A stretch of DNA of 64,000 nt, from contig CAJUKV010000005.1 of the NCBI GenBank assembly GCA_910587305.1, positions 59,413-123,412 on the forward strand, read 5' to 3'. Positions 1-7,145 of this stretch are shown in pieces. Origin of the DNA: an uncultured Lachnospiraceae bacterium. Its GTDB lineage: Bacteria > Bacillota > Clostridia > Lachnospirales > Lachnospiraceae. The position numbers and the translations under genes are program-made. The number at the start of each line of letters is the position of its first letter. Position 1 is the first letter of the stretch. Under the pieces are notes generated by a model, which saw nothing but the letters and a program-made list of their open reading frames with translations, was not told the origin of the DNA and ran no database searches.

Positions 1-477
1 GCAGCCCTGTACAGGCGAAAACTTTTTGATAACATTGGTTATTTTGACGAAAATCATTTTGCTTACCTGGAGGATATTGATTTAGGGTATCGTGCAAACA
101 TTTATGGTTATCATAATATATATGCGCCCGAGGCGGAAGTATATCATGCCGGAAGCGCGGTCAGCGGCTCTAAACACAACCCATTTAAAGTCCGACTTTC
201 CGCCAGAAACAGCATTTACCTGATTTACAAAAACATGCCCCTTTTCCAAATACTCCTCAATCTCCCCTTCCTCATACCAGGCTATTTAATAAAATGGCTT
301 TTTTTCACCCGTAAAGGCATGGGGAAAATTTATCTCAAGGGCATCCTAAAAGGCTTCTCCCTTTCCCTTTCTAAAACAGGAAGGGAAAAGAAAGTCAGGT
401 TTTCTTTCAAAAACTTAAAAAACTATTTTCGAATACAAGGGCAGCTATGGTTTAATATAGTGCGGAGAATATTATGA
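1..477 (+). CDS. Glycosyltransferase family 2, C-terminal part (partial)
   Basis: The gene enters from the left edge; the frame is open from base 1 and gives the last 158 residues. The visible part has the acidic motif FAYLEDIDLGYR followed by the HAGSAVSG stretch, which is typical of the end of the catalytic domain of GT-A fold rhamnosyl/hexosyl transferases of surface polysaccharide synthesis. After that comes an amphipathic and hydrophobic tail (about residues 80-100) likely to sit at the inner membrane face. The next genes (sugar transferase, LCP protein, another GT2) support a role in building a cell-wall or capsular polysaccharide. The sugar specificity cannot be read from the sequence. 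Confidence 0.8.
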   Translation, partial: AALYRRKLFDNIGYFDENHFAYLEDIDLGYRANIYGYHNIYAPEAEVYHAGSAVSGSKHNPFKVRLSARNSIYLIYKNMPLFQILLNLPFLIPGYLIKWLFFTRKGMGKIYLKGILKGFSLSLSKTGREKKVRFSFKNLKNYFRIQGQLWFNIVRRIL

Positions 478-598
478 TAACGGCTGTCATGATAATATAA
501 TATTTGAATTATTTTTTGATGATTAAACGATAAAATGTTTGTGGGATTTATTTTCCCATGCGCTCCAATTACTTTATCATTAGGTAGCCAAAAACGTA

Positions 599-737
599 GC
601 TTCTACACGAGTAGAAATTCAAGGAGTAACCCTTATAAAAACGCCAGCGCTTGGTGAGGTTTTTTCGAACCTAGCGTCTGCTGCGTTTTTATAGAGCGAA
701 AGCGCGGTGACGACTGAATTTCTACTCGTGTAGAAGC
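599..737. repeat. Dispersed palindromic element, copy 1 (core plus 23-bp terminal inverted repeat)
   Basis: The ends 599-621 and 715-737 are perfect reverse complements over 23 bp. Inside, 634-644 and 683-693 are a perfect 11-bp inverted repeat. The core from about 620 to 716, including CTTGGTGAGG, CGAACCTAG and GAGCGAAAGCGCGG, reappears in reverse orientation at 21750-21842. The terminal arms of the two copies are unrelated in sequence, but each is self-complementary. It encodes no protein. Confidence 0.85.
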
Positions 738-778
738 GGACGGTTAGCCACTCACAACATGAAAAGTAACATTTTAAG

Positions 779-807
779 TTGTACTTTTTGAGATAATATT
801 GTAGAAT
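779..807 (+). promoter_or_regulatory. Putative sigma-A promoter of the sugar transferase gene
   Basis: TTGTAC at 779-784 and TAGAAT at 802-807 are separated by 17 bp. A transcript would begin about 15 bases before the start codon at 830, leaving just enough room for the AGAAGG/AGCAGGA ribosome site. Confidence 0.5.
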
Positions 808-829
808 ATCTGCAAGAAGGTAGCAGGAT

Positions 830-2239
830 ATGATAAAGGACAATCAAAAGTATTTCAACAGATTGCACTTGTTGGTGGATGCTGCTGTAGTAGCGGTCTC
901 CTACTTGCTTGCATGGTATATTAAGTTCTGCACCGTTTTTGCCGATACGGAACCGGGTGCAGGCGCACTGGATATGAGGACCTATTTTAGTTTCCTCTAT
1001 TTTGTTGTGCCTGAATATATTGTTTTATATTATTTCTTTAACATGTACGCTCCCAAGCGCGCGACCAGGCGAAAATACGAGATTGAAGGCACATTAAAAG
1101 CCAACACGGTAGGCATTGTCATCTTTATCGTAGTTCTTTACATGATCAAGCAGCCTGACTTCTCGCGGTTTATGATGGGAGCTTTTTTTGCGATTAACGT
1201 TGTCTTTACCATTGTATGCCGGACCCTTATACGAAATATGCTCCTTTATTTCAGGAGAAAGGGTTACAATTTAAAATATATGTTGTTGGTGGGATACTCA
1301 AGGGCGGCCGAGGAATATATCACCAGAATCAACGCAAACCCCCAGTGGGGCTATGTGGTGAGAGGGATACTGGACGACAGGGTTCCAAGCGGTACGGTTT
1401 ATAAGGGCGTCAAGGTGGTAGGCCGGATTGAAAACATTAAATATATTCTCCCGGAAAATAAGCTGGACGAGATAGCGATTACCCTTGCCCTTAAGGATTA
1501 TGACAGGCTGGAAAATATTGTGGATTTGTGCGAAAAATCCGGCGTCCACACAAAATTTATTCCCGACTACAATTCCTTAGTGCCCAGCCAGCCCTACACA
1601 GAGGACTTAATGGGACTGCCGGTGATTAACATTCGCTACGTTCCCCTTACCAACACCCTGAACTGGGTTTGTAAGCGGGCGGTGGATATTGTCGGTTCGG
1701 CCACAGGCATCATTTTGTTTTCTCCCATTATGCTGATAGTTGCCCTTGCGGTGAAGCTTACAAGCAGAGGACCGATTATTTTTAAGCAGGAGAGGGTAGG
1801 ACTTCACAATAAAACTTTTAAAATGTACAAATTCAGAACCATGGAAATACAAAAAGCTCAGGCGGAACAGAAGGCGTGGACGGTAAAGGACGACCCCCGG
1901 GTTACGAAGATAGGGCGTTTCCTGCGCCACACCAGCTTAGACGAGTTGCCTCAGCTGTTTAATATTTTGGCCGGGGAAATGTCGCTGGTGGGGCCAAGGC
2001 CGGAGCGTCCCCAGTTTGTGGAAAAGTTCCGGGAGGAGATTCCCCGTTATATGATTAAGCATCAGGTGCGGCCGGGGCTTACGGGCTGGGCGCAGATTAA
2101 TGGGTACAGGGGGGATACCTCCATCAGAAAAAGGATAGAGCATGACCTGTTTTACATTGAAAACTGGACCATGTCTTTGGATTTTAAGATTATGTTCCTT
2201 ACAATCTTTAAAGGATTCATCAATAAAAATGCATATTGA
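830..2239 (+). CDS. Polyprenyl-phosphate sugar-1-phosphate transferase (WcaJ/CpsE type)
   Basis: The 469-residue protein is an exopolysaccharide polyprenyl glycosylphosphotransferase, which moves a sugar-1-phosphate from a nucleotide sugar to undecaprenyl phosphate, the first step of repeat-unit assembly. Four hydrophobic segments fill residues about 10-135, followed by a nucleotide-binding-like middle domain (about 145-270). A fifth hydrophobic segment near 285-308 leads into the C-terminal catalytic domain with KQERVGLHNK, MYKFRTM, TSLDELPQLFNIL, MSLVGPRPE and RPGLTGWAQINGYRG, the conserved signatures of the family. Length is normal. It lies in a surface polysaccharide group with glycosyltransferases and an LCP protein. 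The transferred sugar (glucose, galactose or other) is not decided by these motifs. Confidence 0.9.
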   Translation: MIKDNQKYFNRLHLLVDAAVVAVSYLLAWYIKFCTVFADTEPGAGALDMRTYFSFLYFVVPEYIVLYYFFNMYAPKRATRRKYEIEGTLKANTVGIVIFIVVLYMIKQPDFSRFMMGAFFAINVVFTIVCRTLIRNMLLYFRRKGYNLKYMLLVGYSRAAEEYITRINANPQWGYVVRGILDDRVPSGTVYKGVKVVGRIENIKYILPENKLDEIAITLALKDYDRLENIVDLCEKSGVHTKFIPDYNSLVPSQPYTEDLMGLPVINIRYVPLTNTLNWVCKRAVDIVGSATGIILFSPIMLIVALAVKLTSRGPIIFKQERVGLHNKTFKMYKFRTMEIQKAQAEQKAWTVKDDPRVTKIGRFLRHTSLDELPQLFNILAGEMSLVGPRPERPQFVEKFREEIPRYMIKHQVRPGLTGWAQINGYRGDTSIRKRIEHDLFYIENWTMSLDFKIMFLTIFKGFINKNAY

Positions 2240-2458
2240 CAGCCATTGTAAGACAGCCGCTATAAGATATTTTTTTCTTCCGAATAAAATTTCCGTATAT
2301 AAAAGTGAAAATTTACAAATCTTAAGGATAGATTAAAAAAGGGGGCAAAGCCTTGCTAATTTGGCATTTTTGTGTCAAAATAATGTTTTATGAGTGAATC
2401 ACGGATGATAAAGCCCAAAGGATTCCAAAGAAACAAGTAAAAGGGAGAGAGTGATGAT

Positions 2459-3814
2459 ATGACAACAGAACCCAGGAGACCTGCTAACAGGCGGCCCGTT
2501 GATAAATCGTCTGTTAACAAAAAGCCCACAAATAAAAAACCTGTTAATAAAAAGCCGGTAAGATACGAGGAGGACGAACCTGTAAGGCGTAAGGTAAGGT
2601 ATGAGGACGAACCGGAGCCTGTAAGACGCAAGGTAAGATATGAGGATGAGCCGGAACCGGTGAGGCGTAAGGTAAAGTACGAAGAGCCGGAGCCTGTAAA
2701 GCATAAAAAGAAAAAACCTCATTCTTCTGCGAAGAAAAAGAAGAAAGGTAAGAGTAAGCGAAGCAAGATCCTTTTGTTTATTGTAGAGATTTTTGTCCTG
2801 CTTATTATGGTGGTTGTGCTCTACAGTGTTCTTAAGATAGAGAAGGTGGGAAAAGTAGACCTGCCCAAGGAAGACATTGTAATCAATCCAAAGGTGGAAG
2901 AAAGCGTGGCCACAAGCAGCATGAAGGGCTACCGGAATATTGCGCTGTTTGGCGTTGACTCCACGAAGGGAGCTCTCACCAAAAATACGCGAAGCGATAC
3001 CATCATGATTGCCTCCATTAATTTGGATACGGGGGATTGTAAGCTGGTCAGCGTCTACCGCGACACCTATTTAAATTTGAGCAATGATTCTTATAATAAG
3101 TGTAACAGCGCCTACGCAAAGGGCGGCCCTATGCAGGCAATCAACATGCTGAACATGAATCTGGATATGAATATTACCGACTTTATTACGGTTGGTTTTG
3201 AAGGTCTGGCAGATACCATCGACGCTTTAGGCGGCGTGGAGATTGATGTGACAGAGGCGGAAATCAGCCATTTGAACAATTATCAGATCAGTATGGTGGG
3301 TACAACCCTTGACGGCAAGACCTTTAAGGCGGACGCCGGTAAGGATTATATTCCGGTTACCACGTCGGGCAGACAGACCTTAAACGGACTTCAGGCAACG
3401 GCTTATTGTAGAATCCGTTATGTGGGCGATGATTTCCAGCGTACCCAGAGACAGAGAACGGTACTTTTGGCTATTGCGGAAAAGGTAAAAACCGCTTCCC
3501 CCGCAACAATCAATCAGATTGCCAATGATGTGTTCAGCGAGGTTTATACGTCCCTGGATTTGGATGAAATTCTGGATTTGTTAGGCGAGGCCAGCAGGTA
3601 TGAGGTAGTAGCGCAGGGAGGTTTCCCGGAGGAGAGCATGCGCGCCACAGGAACAGTTGGATCTAAAGGCAGCTGCGTTGTGCCGGTTTCTCTTTCGGAT
3701 AATGTGCAGTGGCTTCATGATTTCCTGTTTGAGGATGAAGATTATTCTCCTTCGGAAGAAGTATTGTCCTATAGTGAAAAGATTGCAGCTGACACCAATC
3801 AGTATATAAAATAG
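2459..3814 (+). CDS. LytR-CpsA-Psr (LCP) family cell-wall polymer ligase
   Basis: This 451-residue membrane protein is expected to attach polysaccharide or teichoic-type polymers from the lipid carrier to peptidoglycan. The N-terminal 95 residues are cytoplasmic, highly charged and repetitive, with a unit like VRYEDEPEPVRRK occurring about three times and then lysine-rich tracts. One transmembrane helix follows (about 103-124). The LCP domain starts near residue 157 with NIALFGVDS, then NTRSDTIMIASI and KLVSVYRDTYL, which contain the arginines used for binding the pyrophosphate lipid, and RIRYVGDDFQRTQRQR later. It fits with the neighbouring polysaccharide genes. A terminator hairpin follows directly at 3826-3854. 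Confidence 0.92.
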   Translation: MTTEPRRPANRRPVDKSSVNKKPTNKKPVNKKPVRYEEDEPVRRKVRYEDEPEPVRRKVRYEDEPEPVRRKVKYEEPEPVKHKKKKPHSSAKKKKKGKSKRSKILLFIVEIFVLLIMVVVLYSVLKIEKVGKVDLPKEDIVINPKVEESVATSSMKGYRNIALFGVDSTKGALTKNTRSDTIMIASINLDTGDCKLVSVYRDTYLNLSNDSYNKCNSAYAKGGPMQAINMLNMNLDMNITDFITVGFEGLADTIDALGGVEIDVTEAEISHLNNYQISMVGTTLDGKTFKADAGKDYIPVTTSGRQTLNGLQATAYCRIRYVGDDFQRTQRQRTVLLAIAEKVKTASPATINQIANDVFSEVYTSLDLDEILDLLGEASRYEVVAQGGFPEESMRATGTVGSKGSCVVPVSLSDNVQWLHDFLFEDEDYSPSEEVLSYSEKIAADTNQYIK

Positions 3815-3825
3815 CAAATTGTGAA

Positions 3826-3854
3826 AGAGGGCCAACGTAAAGCTGGCCCTTTTT
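3826..3854 (+). terminator. Rho-independent terminator after the LCP gene
   Basis: The inverted repeat AGGGCCA / TGGCCCT is followed by a run of T. It lies between the LCP stop and the start of the next glycosyltransferase, so the in-frame GTG at 3821 upstream of it is not a credible start for the next gene. Confidence 0.8.
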
Positions 3855-3883
3855 GGCACACAAGCCTACATAGGGAGGTTCAT

Positions 3884-4816
3884 ATGTTGGAAGTGGATGT
3901 GATTATTCCGGTTTACAAGCCGACAAAAAAGCTTTTGGCTCTTTTAGACAGTCTGATGCAGCAGACTTTGGCGGTTCAGAGAATCATATTAATTAATACG
4001 GAAAAGCAATATTTTGACTGGTTTATACAGGGAATGGATTTTCAGGAGAGGTATAAAAAGGTTACGCTGTACCATATAAAGAAGGAAGAGTTCGATCATG
4101 GCGGAACGAGAAATTTTGGGGTATCACTGTCGAAAGCGCCGTACTTTATTATGATGACGGATGACGCTGTGCCGGGAGACGAACAGTTGGTGGAGCATCT
4201 TATGTCCCATTTTGTAAATCCAAAGGTGGGAATGGCATATGCAAGGCAGCTTCCGGACAAAGAATGCGGCTTTTTAGAGTGCTATGCCCGTTCTTTCAAT
4301 TACCCGGAGACATCCTGCATGAAATCTGCGAAAAATTTAAAGAATATGGGAATCAAAGCGTTTTTTGCCTCCAATGTCTGTGCGGCCTACAGAAGGGATA
4401 TTTTTGAGGAGCTTGGGGGATTTACCGGACATACCATATTTAATGAAGATATGATTTATGCAAGGGGATTGATCGATGCGGGATATCTGATTGCCTACGA
4501 AGCGGATGCCAGGGTGGAGCATTCCCATAATTACAGCGGGTTAGATCAGTTTCACAGGTATTTTGACCTTGGCGTTTCCCATGCCCAGTACCCGAAGATT
4601 TTTTCAGGAGTTGCAACGGAGTCGGAGGGGGCGCGTATGGTGAAAAGGGCATGCCCTTACTTGCTAAAAACCGGAAAACCATGGCTTATCATAAAGCTGT
4701 TTTGGCAAAGCGGATGCAAATATACAGGATATTTTTTGGGAAAAAGATATAAAAGGCTTCCGGAAAGTCTTGTAAAAGCTTTTTCCATGAACAAAGAATA
4801 CTGGAGAATTAAATGA
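3884..4816 (+). CDS. Glycosyltransferase family 2 (rhamnosyltransferase-like)
   Basis: The 310-residue protein has a GT-A fold: VDVIIPVYKP at the N terminus, the acidic TDDAVPGDE motif for nucleotide-sugar and metal binding near residue 87, and FNEDMIYARGLI in the acceptor region. This resembles bacterial rhamnosyltransferases that extend surface polysaccharides. I start it at the ATG at 3884, which has AGGGAGG nine bases upstream; the longer frame to 3821 runs through the terminator of the previous gene. No transmembrane segment is evident. Substrate is unknown. Confidence 0.85.
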   Translation: MLEVDVIIPVYKPTKKLLALLDSLMQQTLAVQRIILINTEKQYFDWFIQGMDFQERYKKVTLYHIKKEEFDHGGTRNFGVSLSKAPYFIMMTDDAVPGDEQLVEHLMSHFVNPKVGMAYARQLPDKECGFLECYARSFNYPETSCMKSAKNLKNMGIKAFFASNVCAAYRRDIFEELGGFTGHTIFNEDMIYARGLIDAGYLIAYEADARVEHSHNYSGLDQFHRYFDLGVSHAQYPKIFSGVATESEGARMVKRACPYLLKTGKPWLIIKLFWQSGCKYTGYFLGKRYKRLPESLVKAFSMNKEYWRIK

Positions 4817-5118
4817 TAACACTTTTATCAAATTTTTGTCACAATTTGAACACAATTACTTTATATACTTAAGAGCATAAAAGAAAACGGTACGGCAAAT
4901 CAGAACCGCTATAACAACTTAAATGGTTCGGAGCCGGTACTGTGAAAAATAAATTTTTCACAGACAAATTTATGCTTGGCGCCCCAATTTGCGGGCTATT
5001 GGAAGCATGGAGGACCTCTGTAAAAGGACAAAAAATTTTTCAGTGCGGCAAGAGGAAATTTATAAGAAGCAGGCAAAAGAAAGCCGCCGGAAAGAAGAAT
5101 AGAAAGGGGTAAAGTGTT
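4817..5118. other. Intergenic region before the HtrA-like gene
   Basis: This 302-bp gap has no gene. It starts with an AT-rich stretch that may hold a promoter (TTGTCA near 4836, TATACT near 4864, spacing not ideal). A perfect 10-bp inverted repeat at 4940-4963 (CTGTGAAAAA / TTTTTCACAG) comes next, then one copy of the P repeat (4963-5013). The ribosome site AAAGGGG lies just before the gene. Confidence 0.6.
4963..5013 (+). repeat. P-type leader repeat, copy 1
   Basis: The segment contains AAATTTATGC, then GGCGCCCCAATTTGCGGGC and ends in GCATGGAGG. The same arrangement, with sequence drift, is found at 24518, 32305, 44181 and 62047. GCCC and GGGC can pair around the CAATTTG loop. In this copy the GGAGG end is about 105 bp from the next start codon, so it does not serve as its ribosome site. 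Confidence 0.65.
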
Positions 5119-6585
5119 ATGTACGAGAATAATTATCCAAACAACTACAATGACGGAAATCAAAATGGAAATGATGTAAATTACAGTCAGCAGAGCAACG
5201 ATACTTATCATTATGGGTCAGGCGCCAGCTTTAGTGGCGCAGACGGATTTCACCGTGAGGAATACGGACCGGGCAATTCCGGTAAGCCGCACAAGGAGAA
5301 AAAAAGCGGCTCCGGTTTAGGAAAAAAGGTGGCAGTAGGCGTTTTATGCGGATTGTCCTTTGGTATCTTTGCAGGGCTGGGATTCCAGGCAGTAGATACG
5401 GCAACAGATTTCTTAAAGGACAAAGCGGGAATTGAGCAGAGCAGGGAAGCGGAGGAAGCGTCAAAAGATGCGCAGACAAAAGTCCAAACCCGGCCGGAGG
5501 AAGACAATACGGCGAAAGCGGAAAGTTCCTATCAGGTCAATGAGACGCAGATGGTGCAAAATACGGTTACCGATGTTACCGAAGTAGTAAAAGAGGTTAT
5601 GCCTTCGGTTGTTTCCGTAAACAAAAGATATATTGAAAGGATGAGCTTTTGGGGACAGGAATACAGCCAGGAAGGAAACGGCTCCGGCTCCGGCATTATT
5701 GTAGGACAAAATGATACGGAATTACTTTTGGTAAGCAATTACCATGTGGTAGAATCTCCGGAAGAGTTGACGGTGCAGTTTGTGGACGGTTCTCAGGCCC
5801 AGGCACAGATTAAGGGCATGGATGCCGATAAAGACCTTGCAGTGATTGCGGTACAGCTCAGCGATATCAGCAGCGATACGATGGAACAGATTTCCATTGC
5901 AAGAATGGGAAATTCGGATGCGCTCAGTTTAGGAGAGCCGGTAATTGCCATAGGGAATGCGCTGGGATATGGACAATCGGTTACCACAGGGGTGGTCAGC
6001 GCCCTTGACCGGCCTATTGCGGCCTCCACAGTTCAAACCGATACTCAGGAGGATACGGAGATCAACACCTTTATCCAGACCAATGCGGCAATTAACCCTG
6101 GCAATTCAGGAGGTGCGCTCCTTAACATGAAAGGCGAGGTGATAGGCATTACTTCCAACAAAATCGGGGGTAATGCGGTAGAAGGCATGGGGTATGCAAT
6201 TCCCATTTCCGACGCGGAGCCTATTATAGAAAAACTGATGACCAGGGAAACGAAACTTAAGGTGGACGAGGAAAAGAAAGGATATCTTGGCATTACAGGT
6301 CTTGATGTGGCCTCTGAATATTCACAGCTTTACGATGCGCCCAGAGGGGTATATGTTTCATCTGTTACGGAAGGTTCCGGAGCGGACGAGGCCGGCCTGG
6401 TGAGAGGCGATATCATTGTAGCCATTGATGATGAAGAGATAACCTCCATGATGGAGCTGCGGGATTACCTTGATTATTGCGAGGCGGGCAGCACCGTAAC
6501 GCTTACCATTATGCAGGGGAGCCCTTTAGGATACCAGTCAAAGACAGTAGAAGTAACGCTCGGGTTACAGAGTAATTTGCAATAA
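5119..6585 (+). CDS. HtrA/DegP-like membrane-anchored serine protease
   Basis: The 488-residue protein is a trypsin-like quality-control protease of the cell envelope. The first 65 residues are Asn/Gly/Ser-rich and cytoplasmic, followed by one transmembrane helix (about 70-92) and a linker. The protease domain shows the triad His209 (SNYHVVES), Asp239 (DKDLAVIAV) and Ser330 (NPGNSGGALL). A single PDZ domain occupies about 385-475, with RGVYVSSV and AGLVRGDIIVAI. Length and single PDZ domain match Firmicute HtrA proteins. A strong ribosome site (AAAGGGG) and a downstream terminator suggest a single-gene transcript. Confidence 0.94.
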   Translation: MYENNYPNNYNDGNQNGNDVNYSQQSNDTYHYGSGASFSGADGFHREEYGPGNSGKPHKEKKSGSGLGKKVAVGVLCGLSFGIFAGLGFQAVDTATDFLKDKAGIEQSREAEEASKDAQTKVQTRPEEDNTAKAESSYQVNETQMVQNTVTDVTEVVKEVMPSVVSVNKRYIERMSFWGQEYSQEGNGSGSGIIVGQNDTELLLVSNYHVVESPEELTVQFVDGSQAQAQIKGMDADKDLAVIAVQLSDISSDTMEQISIARMGNSDALSLGEPVIAIGNALGYGQSVTTGVVSALDRPIAASTVQTDTQEDTEINTFIQTNAAINPGNSGGALLNMKGEVIGITSNKIGGNAVEGMGYAIPISDAEPIIEKLMTRETKLKVDEEKKGYLGITGLDVASEYSQLYDAPRGVYVSSVTEGSGADEAGLVRGDIIVAIDDEEITSMMELRDYLDYCEAGSTVTLTIMQGSPLGYQSKTVEVTLGLQSNLQ

Positions 6586-6603
6586 ATAAAATATGGATAA
6601 AAG

Positions 6604-6632
6604 TAAGGCGGCGTATGCCGTCTTATTTTTTT
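6604..6632 (+). terminator. Rho-independent terminator of the HtrA-like gene
   Basis: TAAGGCGGC and GCCGTCTTA form a 9-bp stem with one G-T pair and a 4-base loop, followed by seven T. Confidence 0.85.
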
Positions 6633-6636
6633 ATTA

Positions 6637-6712
6637 CAATAAGCTGGCTCGCGAAGCGTGTCAGCGTTTGTTTATGCAATAAGCCGATTGGCGAAGGGAG
6701 TCGGCGTTTGAT
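6637..6712 (+). repeat. Two tandem hairpin units
   Basis: Two units of about 40 bp both begin AATAAGC and end GCGTTTG. In the first, GCTGGC pairs with GTCAGC; in the second, GCCGA pairs with TCGGC. The stem letters differ while pairing is kept. Confidence 0.55.
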
Positions 6713-6991
6713 GTTTTTTTTAACCAAAGGAACCTTCCTGTTCGGAAGAGGTCGCAGCTGCCGCTTTCGGATGATTTAGGCCTGAAAAGCAGATTCCTTA
6801 CTGACCCGGGTCATGGCGGTCATAATTGCCCGCTTTAAGTAAGGATTGGCTTTAAAAGTATCATGAAATCTTTGCCATTTTAAAATAGATTTTGCACATT
6901 TTCTTAATGAAAAAAATGTGTTATGATTACTCCATGGGATAAAAAATGGCTTGCAAAGCAAGCTGTCTTAAAACCCGGAAGAACGGAGGGT

Positions 6992-7066
6992 AAGTTTGAA
7001 AGTTCCTTTCAAATTACTTATTGATGGCAGTACCACAAGCACGGCTTGGGGGTATGCAGGAGGTAT
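6992..7066 (+). repeat. L-type leader repeat, copy 1a
   Basis: The unit has a first hairpin built on AGTTTGAAAG / CTTTCAAA, the spacer TTATTGATGGCAGTACC, a second hairpin and the ribosome-site-like end TGCAGGAGGTATA. No start codon follows; copy 1b begins at once. Confidence 0.8.
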
Positions 7067-7145
7067 AAGTTTGGAAGTAAACTTCCAAACTCTTTATTGA
7101 TGGCAGTACCGCAAGCAAAGCTTGCGGTATACAGGGGGTATAAAA
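7067..7145 (+). repeat. L-type leader repeat, copy 1b, carrying the GH78 ribosome site
   Basis: Stem 1 is AGTTTGGAAGT / ACTTCCAAACT, stem 2 is TACCGCAAGC / GCTTGCGGTA, and the end ACAGGGGGTATAAAA abuts the ATG at 7146. Compared with copy 1a, stem 1 has G-C pairs where 1a has A-T pairs. Confidence 0.85.

Larger units (their letters stand above)
478..829. other. Intergenic region with a long inverted-repeat element and a promoter
   Basis: This 352-bp gap carries no convincing gene. It holds the repeat element at 599-737 and a promoter-like sequence at 779-807 directly before the sugar transferase. A short open frame on the minus strand inside the repeat is judged spurious. Confidence 0.7.
6586..7145. 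other. Hairpin-rich leader region of the GH78 gene
   Basis: This 560-bp gap holds the HtrA terminator, two tandem imperfect hairpins at 6637-6712, an AT-rich stretch at 6880-6935 that may contain the promoter, and two tandem L repeats (6992-7066 and 7067-7145). I see no gene in it. Confidence 0.65.

Noticed and set aside
599..737. Insertion sequence
   Set aside because: Terminal inverted repeats are present but there is no transposase frame, and arms are not conserved between copies; recorded as a non-coding repeat instead.
619..843. 74-codon ORF on the minus strand
   Set aside because: It lies in the palindromic element, has no ribosome site and an unnatural composition.
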